From Auanema rhodensis (taxonomy: Eukaryota > Nematoda > Chromadorea > Rhabditida > Rhabditidae): 64,000 nt of DNA. Of the stretch, positions 13,901 through 28,335 are shown piece after piece (positions within the stretch are counted from its first letter, which is position 1; every line of letters starts with the position of its first letter). The notes under the pieces are model-generated. The model saw only the letters and a program-made list of their open reading frames with translations, was not told the DNA's origin and searched no databases. A program made the translations under genes and the position numbers. The stretch covers positions 62,001 through 126,000 of the forward strand of contig CAXKVF010000085.1 in NCBI GenBank assembly GCA_964057225.1, written 5' to 3'.

Positions 13901-14306
13901 AAAGAGATGCGGTTTTCAAAATTAGATTCCCCATGTCCATATTAGTCTAAAAACAAATTTTTATTGATATTGGTTCATGGTAACCATGACTTTGAAATTT
14001 ACGTGAACTTTAATTTATGCTAATTAAATGTACACGTGATGTGCACTTGGTATGTAACTCGCTTCACGTGAAAGATAAAGAGATGCGGTTTTCAAAATTA
14101 GATTCCCCATGTCCATATTAGTCTAAAAACAAATTTTTATTGATATTGGTGCATGGTAACCATGACTTTGAAATTTACGTGAACTTTAATTTATGCTAAT
14201 TAAATGTACACGTGATGTGCACTTGGTATGTAACTCGCTTCACGTGAAAGATAAAGAGATGCGGTTTTCAAAATTAGATTCCCCATGTCCATATTAGTCT
14301 AAAAAC
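10913..14306 (+). repeat. 3.39-kb satellite block, left copy (repeated at 35550)
   Basis: This 3394-bp block has the same ordered set of variants as 35550-38943, 24,637 bp away (140 x 176 minus 3, explained by three 1-bp-short monomers in between). Shared markers in order: GTATACGTG, three GCTTC-type monomers, GGCATGTAAC, CAAATTTAG, two GATACGG starts, ATTAAACTAAA, GACATTG, TTTCCCATG, CTAAAAGAAA (1-bp deletion), GGTGTGTAAC and AAATTTAAGTG. I saw two differences (AATAAGATTCC near 11282; ACAATTTTTT near 36130). Its end corresponds to the LINE target site but is empty here. Confidence 0.85.
14299..14306 (+). other. Unoccupied counterpart of the LINE target site (left-flank paralogue)
   Basis: CTAAAAAC continues directly into AAATTTTTATTG. 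It lies exactly 24,637 bp before the 5' target duplication of LINE copy 1, inside the duplicated 3.39-kb block, and so shows the pre-insertion state of that flank. Confidence 0.8.
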
Positions 14307-15132
14307 AAATTTTTATTGATATTGGTTCATGGTAACCATGACTTTGAAATTTACGTGAACTTTAATTTATGCTAATTAAATGTACACGTGATGTGCACTT
14401 GGTATGTAACTCGCTTCACGTGAAAGATAAAGAGATGCGGTTTTCAAAATTAGATTCCCCATGTCCATATTAGTCTAAAAACAATTTTTTATTGATATTG
14501 GTTCATGGTAACCATGACTTTGAAATTTACGTGAACTTTAATTTATGCTAATTAAATGTACACGTGATGTGCACTTGGTATGTAACTCGCTTCACGTGAA
14601 AGATAAAGAGATGCGGTTTTCAAAATTAGATTCCCCATGTCCATATTAGTCTAAAAACAAATTTTTATTGATATTGGTGCATGGTAACCATGACTTTGAA
14701 ATTTACGTGAACTTTAATTTATGCTAATTAAATGTACACGTGATGTGCACTTGGTATGTAACTCGCTTCACGTGAAAGATAAAGAGATGCGGTTTTCAAA
14801 ATTAGATTCCCCATGTCCATATTAGTCTAAAAACAAATTTTTATTGATATTGGTGCATGGTAACCATGACTTTGAAATTTACGTGAACTTTAATTTATGC
14901 TAATTAAATGTACACGTGATGTGCACTTGGTATGTAACTCGCTTCACGTGAAAGATAACGAGATGCGGTTTTCAAAATTAGATTCCCCATGTCCATATTA
15001 GTCTAAAAACAAATTTTTATTGATATTGGTTCATGGTAACCATGACTTTGAAATTTACGTGAACTTTAATTTATGCTAATTAAATGTACACGTGATGTGC
15101 ACTTGGTATGTAACTCGCTTCACGTGAAAGAT

Positions 15133-18100
15133 AAAGAGATGCGGTTTTCAAAATTAGATTCCCCATGTCCATATTAGTCTAAAAACAAATTTTTATTGAT
15201 ATTGGTTCATGGTAACCATGACTTTGAAATTTACGTGAACTTTAATTTATGCTAATTAAATGTACACGTGATGTGCAGTTGGTATGTAACTCGCTTCACG
15301 TGAAAGATAAAGAGATGCGGTTTTCAAAATTAGATTCCCCATGTCCATATTAGTCTAAAAACAAATCTTTATTGATATTGGTGCATGGTAACTATGACTT
15401 TGAAATTTACGTGAACTTTAATTTATGCTAATTAAATGTACACGTGATGTGCACTTGGTATGTAACTCGCTTCACGTGAAAGATAAAGAGATGCGGTTTT
15501 CAAAATTAGATTCCCCATGTCCATATTAGTTTAAAAACAAATTTTTATTGATATTGGTGCATGGTAACCATGACTTTGAAATTTACGTGAACTTTAATTT
15601 ATGCTAATTAAATGTACACGTGATGTGCACTTGGTATGTAACTCGCTTCACGTGAAAGATAAAGAGATGCGGTTTTCAAAATTAGATTCCCCATGTCCAT
15701 ATTAGTCTAAAAACAAATTTTTATTGATATTGGTTCATGGTAACCATGACTTTGAAATTTACGTGAACTTTAATTTATGCTAATTAAATGTACACGTGAT
15801 GTGCACTTGGTATGTAACTCGCTTCACGTGAAAGATAAAGAGATGCGGTTTTCAAAATTAGATTCCCCATGTCCATATTAGTCTAAAAACAAATTTTTAT
15901 TGATATTGGTGCATGGTAACCATGACTTTGAAATTTACGTGAACTTTAATTTATGCTAATTAAATGTACACGTGATGTGCACTTGGTATGTAACTCGCTT
16001 CACGTGAAAGATGAAGAGATGCGGTTTTCAAAATTAGATTCCCCATGTCCATATTAGTCTAAAAACAAATTTTTATTGATATTGGTGCATGGTAACCATG
16101 ACTTTGAAATTTACGTGAACTTTAATTTATGCTAATTAAATGTACACGTGATGTGCACTTGGTATGTAACTCGCTTCACGTGAAAGATAAGGAGATGCGG
16201 TTTTCAAAATTAGATTCCCCATGTCCATATTAGTCTAAAAACAAATTTTTATTGATATTGGTGCATGGTAACCATGACTTTGAAATTTACGTGAACTTTA
16301 ATTTATGCTAATTAAATGTACACGTGATGTGCACTTGGTATGTAACTCGCTTCACGTGAAAGATAAAGAGATGCGGTTTTCAAAATTAGATTCCCCATGT
16401 CCATATTAGTCTAAAAACAAATTTTTATTGATATTGGTTCATGGTAACCATGACTTTGAAATTTACGTGAACTTTAATTTATGCTAATTAAATGTACACG
16501 TGATGTGCACTTGGTATGTAACTCGCTTCACGTGAAAGATAAAGAGATGCGGTTTTCAAAATTAGATTCCCCATGTCCATATTAGTCTAAAAACAATTTT
16601 TTATTGATATTGGTGCATGGTAACCATGACTTTGAAATTTACGTGAACTTTAATTTATGCTAATTAAATGTACACGTGATGTGCACTTGGTATGTAACTC
16701 GCTTCACGTGAAAGATAAAGAGATGCGGTTTTCAAAATTAGATTCCCCATGTCCATATTAGTCTAAAAACAAATTTTTATTGATATTGGTTCATGGTAAC
16801 CATGACTTTGAAATTTACGTGAACTTTAATTTATGCTAATTAAATGTACACGTGATGTGCACTTGGTATGTAACTCGCTTCACGTGAAAGATAAAGAGAT
16901 GCGGTTTTCAAAATTAGATTCCCCATGTCCATATTAGTCTAAAAACAAATTTTTATTGATATTGGTTCATGGTAACCATGACTTTGAAATTTACGTGAAC
17001 TTTAATTTATGCTAATTAAATGTACACGTGATGTGCAGTTGGTATGTAACTCGCTTCACGTGAAAGATAAAGAGATGCGGTTTTCAAAATTAGATTCCCC
17101 ATGTCCATATTAGTCTAAAAACAAATCTTTATTGATATTGGTGCATGGTAACTATGACTTTGAAATTTACGTGAACTTTAATTTATGCTAATTAAATGTA
17201 CACGTGATGTGCACTTGGTATGTAACTCGCTTCACGTGAAAGATAAAGAGATGCGGTTTTCAAAATTAGATTCCCCATGTCCATATTAGTTTAAAAACAA
17301 ATTTTTATTGATATTGGTGCATGGTAACCATGACTTTGAAATTTACGTGAACTTTAATTTATGCTAATTAAATGTACACGTGATGTGCACTTGGTATGTA
17401 ACTCGCTTCACGTGAAAGATAAAGAGATGCGGTTTTCAAAATTAGATTCCCCATGTCCATATTAGTCTAAAAACAAATTTTTATTGATATTGGTTCATGG
17501 TAACCATGACTTTGAAATTTACGTGAACTTTAATTTATGCTAATTAAATGTACACGTGATGTGCACTTGGTATGTAACTCGCTTCACGTGAAAGATAAAG
17601 AGATGCGGTTTTCAAAATTAGATTCCCCATGTCCATATTAGTCTAAAAACAAATTTTTATTGATATTGGTGCATGGTAACCATGACTTTGAAAGTTACGT
17701 GAACTTTAATTTATGCTAATTAAATGTACACGTGATGTGCACTTGGTATGTAACTCGCTTCACGTGAAAGATAAAGAGATGCGGTTTTCAAAATTAGATT
17801 CCCCATGTCCATATTAGTCTAAAAACAAATTTTTATTGATATTGGTTCATGGTAACCATGACTTTGAAATTTACGTGAACTTTAATTTATGCTAATTAAA
17901 TGTACACGTGATGTGCACTTGGTATGTAACTCGCTTCACGTGAAAGATAAAGAGATGCGGTTTTCAAAATTAGATTCCCCATGTCCATATTAGTCTAAAA
18001 ACAAATTTTTATTGATATTGCTTCATGGTAACCATGACTTTGAAATTTAAGTGAACTTTAATTTATGCTAATTAAATGTACACGTGATGTGCACTTGGTA

Positions 18101-18652
18101 TGTAACTCGCTTCACGTGAAAGATAAAGAGATGCGGTTTTCAAAATTAGATTCCCCATGTCCATATTAGTCTAAAAACAAATTTTTATTGATATTGGTTC
18201 ATGGTAACCATGACTTTGAAATTTACGTGAACTTTAATTTATGCTAATTAAATGTACACGTGATGTGCACTTGGTATGTAACTCGCTTCACGTGAAAGAT
18301 AAAGAGATGCGGTTTTCAAAATTAGATTCCCCATGTCCATATTAGTCTAAAAACAAATTTTTATTGATATTGGTTCATGGTAACCATGACTTTGAAATTT
18401 ACGTGAACTTTAATTTATGCTAATTAAATGTACACGTGATGTGCACTTGGTATGTAACTCGCTTCACGTGAAAGATAAAGAGATGCGGTTTTCAAAATTA
18501 GATTCCCCATGTCCATATTAGTCTAAAAACAAATTTTTATTGATATTGGTGCATGGTAACCATGACTTTGAAATTTACGTGAACTTTAATTTATGCTAAT
18601 TAAATGTACACGTGATGTGCACTTGGTATGTAACTCGCTTCACGTGAAAGAT
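15133..18652 (+). repeat. 10-monomer higher-order duplication (1760 bp)
   Basis: The marker pair GTGCAGTTGG followed in the next monomer by AAATCTTTATTG plus GTAACTATG occurs near 15275/15365 and again 1760 bp later near 17035/17125. The first unit (15133-16892) is clear. Resemblance of the second (16893 on) fades after about four monomers, so the end given is nominal. The same marker pair also occurs near 8588, 19675, 21083, 23547, 25659 and 27771, at offsets that are whole multiples of 176. Confidence 0.65.
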
Positions 18653-21600
18653 AAAGAGATGGGGTTTTCAAAATTAGATTCCCCATGTCCATATTAGTCT
18701 AAAAACAAATTTTTATTGATATTGGTTCATGGTAACCATGACTTTGAAATTTACGTGAACTTTAATTTATGCTAATTAAATGTACACGTGATGTGCACTT
18801 GGTATGTAACTCGCTTCACGTGAAAGATAAAGAGATGCGGTTTTCAAAATTAGATTCCCCATGTCCATATTAGTCTAAAAACAATTTTTTATTGATATTG
18901 GTTCATGGTAACCATGACTTTGAAATTTACGTGAACTTTAATTTATGCTAATTAAATGTACACGTGATGTGCACTTGGTATGTAACTCGCTTCACGTGAA
19001 AGATAAAGAGATGCGGTTTTCAAAATTAGATTCCCCATGTCCATATTAGTCTAAAAACAAATTTTTATTGATATTGGTGCATGGTAACCATGACTTTGAA
19101 ATTTACGTGAACTTTAATTTATGCTAATTAAATGTACACGTGATGTGCACTTGGTATGTAACTCGCTTCACGTGAAAGATAAAGAGATGCGGTTTTCAAA
19201 ATTAGATTCCCCATGTCCATATTAGTCTAAAAACAAATTTTTATTGATATTGGTGCATGGTAACCATGACTTTGAAATTTACGTGAACTTTAATTTATGC
19301 TAATTAAATGTACACGTGATGTGCACTTGGTATGTAACTCGCTTCACGTGAAAGATAACGAGATGCGGTTTTCAAAATTAGATTCCCCATGTCCATATTA
19401 GTCTAAAAACAAATTTTTATTGATATTGGTTCATGGTAACCATGACTTTGAAATTTACGTGAACTTTAATTTATGCTAATTAAATGTACACGTGATGTGC
19501 ACTTGGTATGTAACTCGCTTCACGTGAAAGATAAAGAGATGCGGTTTTCAAAATTAGATTCCCCATGTCCATATTAGTCTAAAAACAAATTTTTATTGAT
19601 ATTGGTTCATGGTAACCATGACTTTGAAATTTACGTGAACTTTAATTTATGCTAATTAAATGTACACGTGATGTGCAGTTGGTATGTAACTCGCTTCACG
19701 TGAAAGATAAAGAGATGCGGTTTTCAAAATTAGATTCCCCATGTCCATATTAGTCTAAAAACAAATCTTTATTGATATTGGTGCATGGTAACTATGACTT
19801 TGAAATTTACGTGAACTTTAATTTATGCTAATTAAATGTACACGTGATGTGCACTTGGTATGTAACTCGCTTCACGTGAAAGATAAAGAGATGCGAATTT
19901 CAAAATTAGATTCCCCATGTCCATATTAGTTTAAAAACAAATTTTTATTGATATTGGTGCATGGTAACCATGACTTTGAAATTTACGTGAACTTTAATTT
20001 ATGCTAATTAAATGTACACGTGATGTGCACTTGGTATGTAACTCGCTTCACGTGAAAGATAAGGAGATGCGGTTTTCAAAATTAGATTCCCCATGTCCAT
20101 ATTAGTCTAAAAACAAATTTTTATTGATATTGGTGCATGGTAACCATGACTTTGAAATTTACGTGAACTTTAATTTATGCTAATTAAATGTACACGTGAT
20201 GTGCACTTGGTATGTAACTCGCTTCACGTGAAAGATAAAGAGATGCGGTTTTCAAAATTAGATTCCCCATGTCCATATTAGTCTAAAAACAAATTTTTAT
20301 TGATATTGGTTCATGGTAACCATGACTTTGAAATTTACGTGAACTTTAATTTATGCTAATTAAATGTACACGTGATGTGCACTTGGTATGTAACTCGCTT
20401 CACGTGAAAGATAAAGAGATGCGGTTTTCAAAATTAGATTCCCCATGTCCATATTAGTCTAAAAACAATTTCTTATTGATATTGGTTCATGGTAACCATG
20501 ACTTTGAAATTTACGTGAACTTTAATTTATGCTAATTAAATGTACACGTGATGTGCACTTGGTATGTAACTCGCTTCACGTGAAAGATAAAGAGATGCGG
20601 TTTTCAAAATTAGATTCCCCATGTCCATATTAGTCTAAAAACAAATTTTTATTGATATTGGTGCATGGTAACCATGACTTTGAAATTTACGTGAACTTTA
20701 ATTTATGCTAATTAAATGTACACGTGATGTGCACTTGGTATGTAACTCGCTTCACGTGAAAGATAACGAGATGCGGTTTTCAAAATTAGATTCCCCATGT
20801 CCATATTAGTCTAAAAACAAATTTTTATTGATATTGGTTCATGGTAACCATGACTTTGAAATTTACGTGAACTTTAATTTATGCTAATTAAATGTACACG
20901 TGATGTGCACTTGGTATGTAACTCGCTTCACGTGAAAGATAAAGAGATGCGGTTTTCAAAATTAGATTCCCCATGTCCATATTAGTCTAAAAACAAATTT
21001 TTATTGATATTGGTTCATGGTAACCATGACTTTGAAATTTACGTGAACTTTAATTTATGCTAATTAAATGTACACGTGATGTGCAGTTGGTATGTAACTC
21101 GCTTCACGTGAAAGATAAAGAGATGCGGTTTTCAAAATTAGATTCCCCATGTCCATATTAGTCTAAAAACAAATCTTTATTGATATTGGTGCATGGTAAC
21201 TATGACTTTGAAATTTACGTGAACTTTAATTTATGCTAATTAAATGTACACGTGATGTGCACTTGGTATGTAACTCGCTTCACGTGAAAGATAAAGAGAT
21301 GCGGTTTTCAAAATTAGATTCCCCATGTCCATATTAGTTTAAAAACAAATTTTTATTGATATTGGTGCATGGTAACCATGACTTTGAAATTTACGTGAAC
21401 TTTAATTTATGCTAATTAAATGTACACGTGATGTGCACTTGGTATGTAACTCGCTTCACGTGAAAGATAAAGAGATGCGGTTTTCAAAATTAGATTCCCC
21501 ATGTCCATATTAGTCTAAAAACAAATTTTTATTGATATTGGTTCATGGTAACCATGACTTTGAAATTTACGTGAACTTTAATTTATGCTAATTAAATGTA

Positions 21601-21999
21601 CACGTGATGTGCACTTGGTATGTAACTCGCTTCACGTGAAAGATAAAGAGATGCGGTTTTCAAAATTAGATTCCCCATGTCCATATTAGTCTAAAAACAA
21701 ATTTTTATTGATATTGGTTCATGGTAACCATGACTTTGAAATTTACGTGAACTTTAATTTATGCTAATTAAATGTACACGTGATGTGCACTTGGTATGTA
21801 ACTCGCTTCACGTGAAAGATAAAGAGATGCGGTTTTCAAAATTAGATTCCCCATGTCCATATTAGTCTAAAAACAAATTTTTATTGATATTGGTGCATGG
21901 TAACCATGACTTTGAAATTTACGTGAACTTTAATTTATGCTAATTAAATGTACACGTGATGTGCACTTGGTATGTAACTCGCTTCACGTGAAAGATGAA

Positions 22000-24900
22000 G
22001 AGATGCGGTTTTCAAAATTAGATTCCCCATGTCCATATTAGTCTAAAAACAAATTTTTATTGATATTGGTGCATGGTAACCATGACTTTGAAATTTACGT
22101 GAACTTTAATTTATGCTAATTAAATGTACACGTGATGTGCACTTGGTATGTAACTCGCTTCACGTGAAAGATAAAGAGATGCGGTTTTCAAAATTAGATT
22201 CCCCATGTCCATATTAGTCTAAAAACAAATTTTTATTGATATTGGTTCATGGTAACCATGACATTGAAATTTACGTGAACTTTAATTTATGCTAATTAAA
22301 TGTACACGTGATGTGCACTTGGTATGTAACTCGCTTCACGTGAAAGATAAAGAGATGCGGTTTTCAAAATTAGATCCCCCATGTCCATATTAGTCTAAAA
22401 ACAAATTTTTATTGATATTGGTGCATGGTAACCATGACTTTGAAATTTACGTGAACTTTAATTTATGCTAATTAAATGTACACGTGATGTGCACTTGGTA
22501 TGTAACTCGCTTCACGTGAAAGATAAAGAGATGCGGTTTTCAAAATTAGATCCCCCATGTCCATATTAGTCTAAAAACAAATTTTTATTGATATTGGTGC
22601 ATGGTAACCATGACTTTGAAATTTACGTGAACTTTAATTTATGCTAATTAAATGTACACGTGATGTGCACTTGGTATGTAACTCGCTTCACGTGAAAGAT
22701 AAAGAGATGCGGTTTTCAAAATTAGATTCCCCATGTCCATATTAGTCTAAAAACAAATTTTTATTGATATTGCTTCATGGTAACCATGACTTTGAAATTT
22801 ACGTGAACTTTAATTTATGCTAATTAAATGTACACGTGATGTGCACTTGGTATGTAACTCGCTTCACGTGAAAGATAAAGAGATGCGGTTTTCAAAATTA
22901 GATTCCCCATGTCCATATTAGTCTAAAAACAAATTTTTATTGATATTGGTGCATGGTAACCATGACTTTGAAATTTACGTGAACTTTAATTTATGCTAAT
23001 TAAATGTACACGTGATGTGCACTTGGTATGTAACTCGCTTCACGTGAAAGATAAAGAGATGCGGTTTTCAAAATTAGATTCCCCATGTCCATATTAGTCT
23101 AAAAACAAATTTTTATTGATATTGGTGCATGGTAACCATGACTTTGAAATTTACGTGAACTTTAATTTATGCTAATTAAATGTACACGTGATGTGCACTT
23201 GGTATGTAACTCGCTTCACGTGAAAGATAACGAGATGCGGTTTTCAAAATTAGATTCCCCATGTCCATATTAGTCTAAAAACAAATTTTTATTGTTATTG
23301 GTTCATGGTAACCATGACTTTGAAATTTACGTGAACTTTAATTTATGCTAATTAAATGTACACGTGATGTGCACTTGGTATGTAACTCGCTTCACGTGAA
23401 AGATAAAGAGATGCGGTTTTCAAAATTAGATTCCCCATGTCCATATTAGTCTAAAAACAAATTTTTATTGATATTGGTTCATGGTAACCATGACTTTGAA
23501 ATTTACGTGAACTTTAATTTATGCTAATTAAATGTACACGTGATGTGCAGTTGGTATGTAACTCGCTTCACGTGAAAGATAAAGAGATGCGGTTTTCAAA
23601 ATTAGATTCCCCATGTCCATATTAGTCTAAAAACAAATCTTTATTGATATTGGTGCATGGTAACTATGACTTTGAAATTTACGTGAACTTTAATTTATGC
23701 TAATTAAATGTACACGTGATGTGCACTTGGTATGTAACTCGCTTCACGTGAAAGATAAAGAGATGCGGTTTTCAAAATTAGATTCCCCATGTCCATATTA
23801 GTCTAAAAACAAATTTTTATTGATATTGGTTCATGGTAACCATGACTTTGAAATTTACGTGAACTTTAATTTATGCTAATTAAATGTACACGTGATGTGC
23901 ACTTGGTATGTAACTCGCTTCACGTGAAAGATAAAGAGATGCGGTTTTCAAAATTAGATTCCCCATGTCCATATTAGTCTAAAAACAAATTTTTATTGAT
24001 ATTGGTGCATGGTAACCATGACTTTGAAATTTACGTGAACTTTAATTTATGCTAATTAAATGTACACGTGATGTGCACTTGGTATGTAACTCGCTTCACG
24101 TGAAAGATGAAGAGATGCGGTTTTCAAAATTAGATTCCCCATGTCCATATTAGTCTAAAAACAAATTTTTATTGATATTGGTGCATGGTAACCATGACTT
24201 TGAAATTTACGTGAACTTTAATTTATGCTAATTAAATGTACACGTGATGTGCACTTGGTATGTAACTCGCTTCACGTGAAAGATAAAGAGATGCGGTTTT
24301 CAAAATTAGATTCCCCATGTCCATATTAGTCTAAAAACAAATTTTTATTGATATTGGTTCATGGTAACCATGACATTGAAATTTACGTGAACTTTAATTT
24401 ATGCTAATTAAATGTACACGTGATGTGCACTTGGTATGTAACTCGCTTCACGTGAAAGATAAAGAGATGCGGTTTTCAAAATTAGATCCCCCATGTCCAT
24501 ATTAGTCTAAAAACAAATTTTTATTGATATTGGTGCATGGTAACCATGACTTTGAAATTTACGTGAACTTTAATTTATGCTAATTAAATGTACACGTGAT
24601 GTGCACTTGGTATGTAACTCGCTTCACGTGAAAGATAAAGAGATGCGGTTTTCAAAATTAGATCCCCCATGTCCATATTAGTCTAAAAACAAATTTTTAT
24701 TGATATTGGTGCATGGTAACCATGACTTTGAAATTTACGTGAACTTTAATTTATGCTAATTAAATGTACACGTGATGTGCACTTGGTATGTAACTCGCTT
24801 CACGTGAAAGATAAAGAGATGCGGTTTTCAAAATTAGATTCCCCATGTCCATATTAGTCTAAAAACAAATTTTTATTGATATTGCTTCATGGTAACCATG

Positions 24901-25872
24901 ACTTTGAAATTTACGTGAACTTTAATTTATGCTAATTAAATGTACACGTGATGTGCACTTGGTATGTAACTCGCTTCACGTGAAAGATAAAGAGATGCGG
25001 TTTTCAAAATTAGATTCCCCATGTCCATATTAGTCTAAAAACAAATTTTTATTGATATTGGTGCATGGTAACCATGACTTTGAAATTTACGTGAACTTTA
25101 ATTTATGCTAATTAAATGTACACGTGATGTGCACTTGGTATGTAACTCGCTTCACGTGAAAGATAAAGAGATGCGGTTTTCAAAATTAGATTCCCCATGT
25201 CCATATTAGTCTAAAAACAAATTTTTATTGATATTGGTGCATGGTAACCATGACTTTGAAATTTACGTGAACTTTAATTTATGCTAATTAAATGTACACG
25301 TGATGTGCACTTGGTATGTAACTCGCTTCACGTGAAAGATAACGAGATGCGGTTTTCAAAATTAGATTCCCCATGTCCATATTAGTCTAAAAACAAATTT
25401 TTATTGTTATTGGTTCATGGTAACCATGACTTTGAAATTTACGTGAACTTTAATTTATGCTAATTAAATGTACACGTGATGTGCACTTGGTATGTAACTC
25501 GCTTCACGTGAAAGATAAAGAGATGCGGTTTTCAAAATTAGATTCCCCATGTCCATATTAGTCTAAAAACAAATTTTTATTGATATTGGTTCATGGTAAC
25601 CATGACTTTGAAATTTACGTGAACTTTAATTTATGCTAATTAAATGTACACGTGATGTGCAGTTGGTATGTAACTCGCTTCACGTGAAAGATAAAGAGAT
25701 GCGGTTTTCAAAATTAGATTCCCCATGTCCATATTAGTCTAAAAACAAATCTTTATTGATATTGGTGCATGGTAACTATGACTTTGAAATTTACGTGAAC
25801 TTTAATTTATGCTAATTAAATGTACACGTGATGTGCACTTGGTATGTAACTCGCTTCACGTGAAAGATAAAG
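22000..25872 (+). repeat. 12-monomer higher-order duplication (2112 bp)
   Basis: Monomers from 22000 recur from 24112. Shared ordered markers: GACATTG (22260 and 24372), two AGATCCCCC monomers, a GCTTC monomer, a GATAAC linker, TTGTTATTGG (near 23292 and 25404), GTGCAGTTGG and GTAACTATG; all are 2112 bp apart. The match ends near 25872, where the second unit carries an extra AGTTTAAAAAC monomer. Confidence 0.8.
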
Positions 25873-28335
25873 AGATGCGGTTTTCAAAATTAGATTCCCC
25901 ATGTCCATATTAGTTTAAAAACAAATTTTTATTGATATTGGTGCATGGTAACCATGACTTTGAAATTTACGTGAACTTTAATTTATGCTAATTAAATGTA
26001 CACGTGATGTGCACTTGGTATGTAACTCGCTTCACGTGAAAGATAAAGAGATGCGGTTTTCAAAATTAGATTCCCCATGTCCATATTAGTCTAAAAACAA
26101 ATTTTTATTGATATTGGTTCATGGTAACCATGACTTTGAAATTTACGTGAACTTTAATTTATGCTAATTAAATGTACACGTGATGTGCACTTGGTATGTA
26201 ACTCGCTTCACGTGAAAGATAAAGAGATGCGGTTTTCAAAATTAGATTCCCCATGTCCATATTAGTCTAAAAACAAATTTTTATTGATATTGGTGCATGG
26301 TAACCATGACTTTGAAATTTACGTGAACTTTAATTTATGCTAATTAAATGTACACGTGATGTGCACTTGGTATGTAACTCGCTTCACGTGAAAGATGAAG
26401 AGATGCGGTTTTCAAAATTAGATTCCCCATGTCCATATTAGTCTAAAAACAAATTTTTATTGATATTGGTGCATGGTAACCATGACTTTGAAATTTACGT
26501 GAACTTTAATTTATGCTAATTAAATGTACACGTGATGTGCACTTGGTATGTAACTCGCTTCACGTGAAAGATAAGGAGATGCGGTTTTCAAAATTAGATT
26601 CCCCATGTCCATATTAGTCTAAAAACAAATTTTTATTGATATTGGTGCATGGTAACCATGACTTTGAAATTTACGTGAACTTTAATTTATGCTAATTAAA
26701 TGTACACGTGATGTGCACTTGGTATGTAACTCGCTTCACGTGAAAGATAAAGAGATGCGATTTTCAAAATTAGATTCCCCATGTCCATATTAGTCTAAAA
26801 ACAAATTTTTATTGATATTGGTTCATGGTAACCATGACTTTGAAATTTACGTGAACTTTAATTTATGCTAATTAAATGTACACGTGATGTGCACTTGGTA
26901 TGTAACTCGCTTCACGTGAAAGATAAAGAGATGCGGTTTTCAAAATTAGATTCCCCATGTCCATATTAGTCTAAAAACAATTTCTTATTGATATTGGTTC
27001 ATGGTAACCATGACTTTGAAATTTACGTGAACTTTAATTTATGCTAATTAAATGTACACGTGATGTGCACTTGGTATGTAACTCGCTTTACGTGAAAGAT
27101 AAAGAGATGCGGTTTTCAAAATTAGATTCCCCATGTCCATATTAGTCTAAAAACAAATTTTTATTGATATTGGTGCATGGTAACCATGACTTTGAAATTT
27201 ACGTGAACTTTAATTTATGCTAATTAAATGTACACGTGATGTGCACTTGGTATGTAACTCGCTTCACGTGAAAGATAAAGAGATGCGGTTTTCAAAATTA
27301 GATTCCCCATGTCCATATTAGTCTAAAAACAAATTTTTATTGATATTGGTGCATGGTAACCATGACTTTGAAATTTACGTGAACTTTAATTTATGCTAAT
27401 TAAATGTACACGTGATGTGCACTTGGTATGTAACTCGCTTCACGTGAAAGATAACGAGATGCGGTTTTCAAAATTAGATTCCCCATGTCCATATTAGTCT
27501 AAAAACAAATTTTTATTGATATTGGTTCATGGTAACCATGACTTTGAAATTTACGTGAACTTTAATTTATGCTAATTAAATGTACACGTGATGTGCACTT
27601 GGTATGTAACTCGCTTCACGTGAAAGATAAAGAGATGCGGTTTTCAAAATTAGATTCCCCATGTCCATATTAGTCTAAAAACAAATTTTTATTGATATTG
27701 GTTCATGGTAACCATGACTTTGAAATTTACGTGAACTTTAATTTATGCTAATTAAATGTACACGTGATGTGCAGTTGGTATGTAACTCGCTTCACGTGAA
27801 AGATAAAGAGATGCGGTTTTCAAAATTAGATTCCCCATGTCCATATTAGTCTAAAAACAAATCTTTATTGATATTGGTGCATGGTAACTATGACTTTGAA
27901 ATTTACGTGAACTTTAATTTATGCTAATTAAATGTACACGTGATGTGCACTTGGTATGTAACTCGCTTCACGTGAAAGATAAAGAGATGCGGTTTTCAAA
28001 ATTAGATTCCCCATGTCCATATTAGTTTAAAAACAAATTTTTATTGATATTGGTGCATGGTAACCATGACTTTGAAATTTACGTGAACTTTAATTTATGC
28101 TAATTAAATGTACACGTGATGTGCACTTGGTATGTAACTCGCTTCACGTGAAAGATAAAGAGATGCGGTTTTCAAAATTAGATTCCCCATGTCCATATTA
28201 GTCTAAAAACAAATTTTTATTGATATTGGTTCATGGTAACCATGACTTTGAAATTTACGTGAACTTTAATTTATGCTAATTAAATGTACACGTGATGTGC
28301 ACTTGGTATGTAACTCGCTTCACGTGAAAGATAAA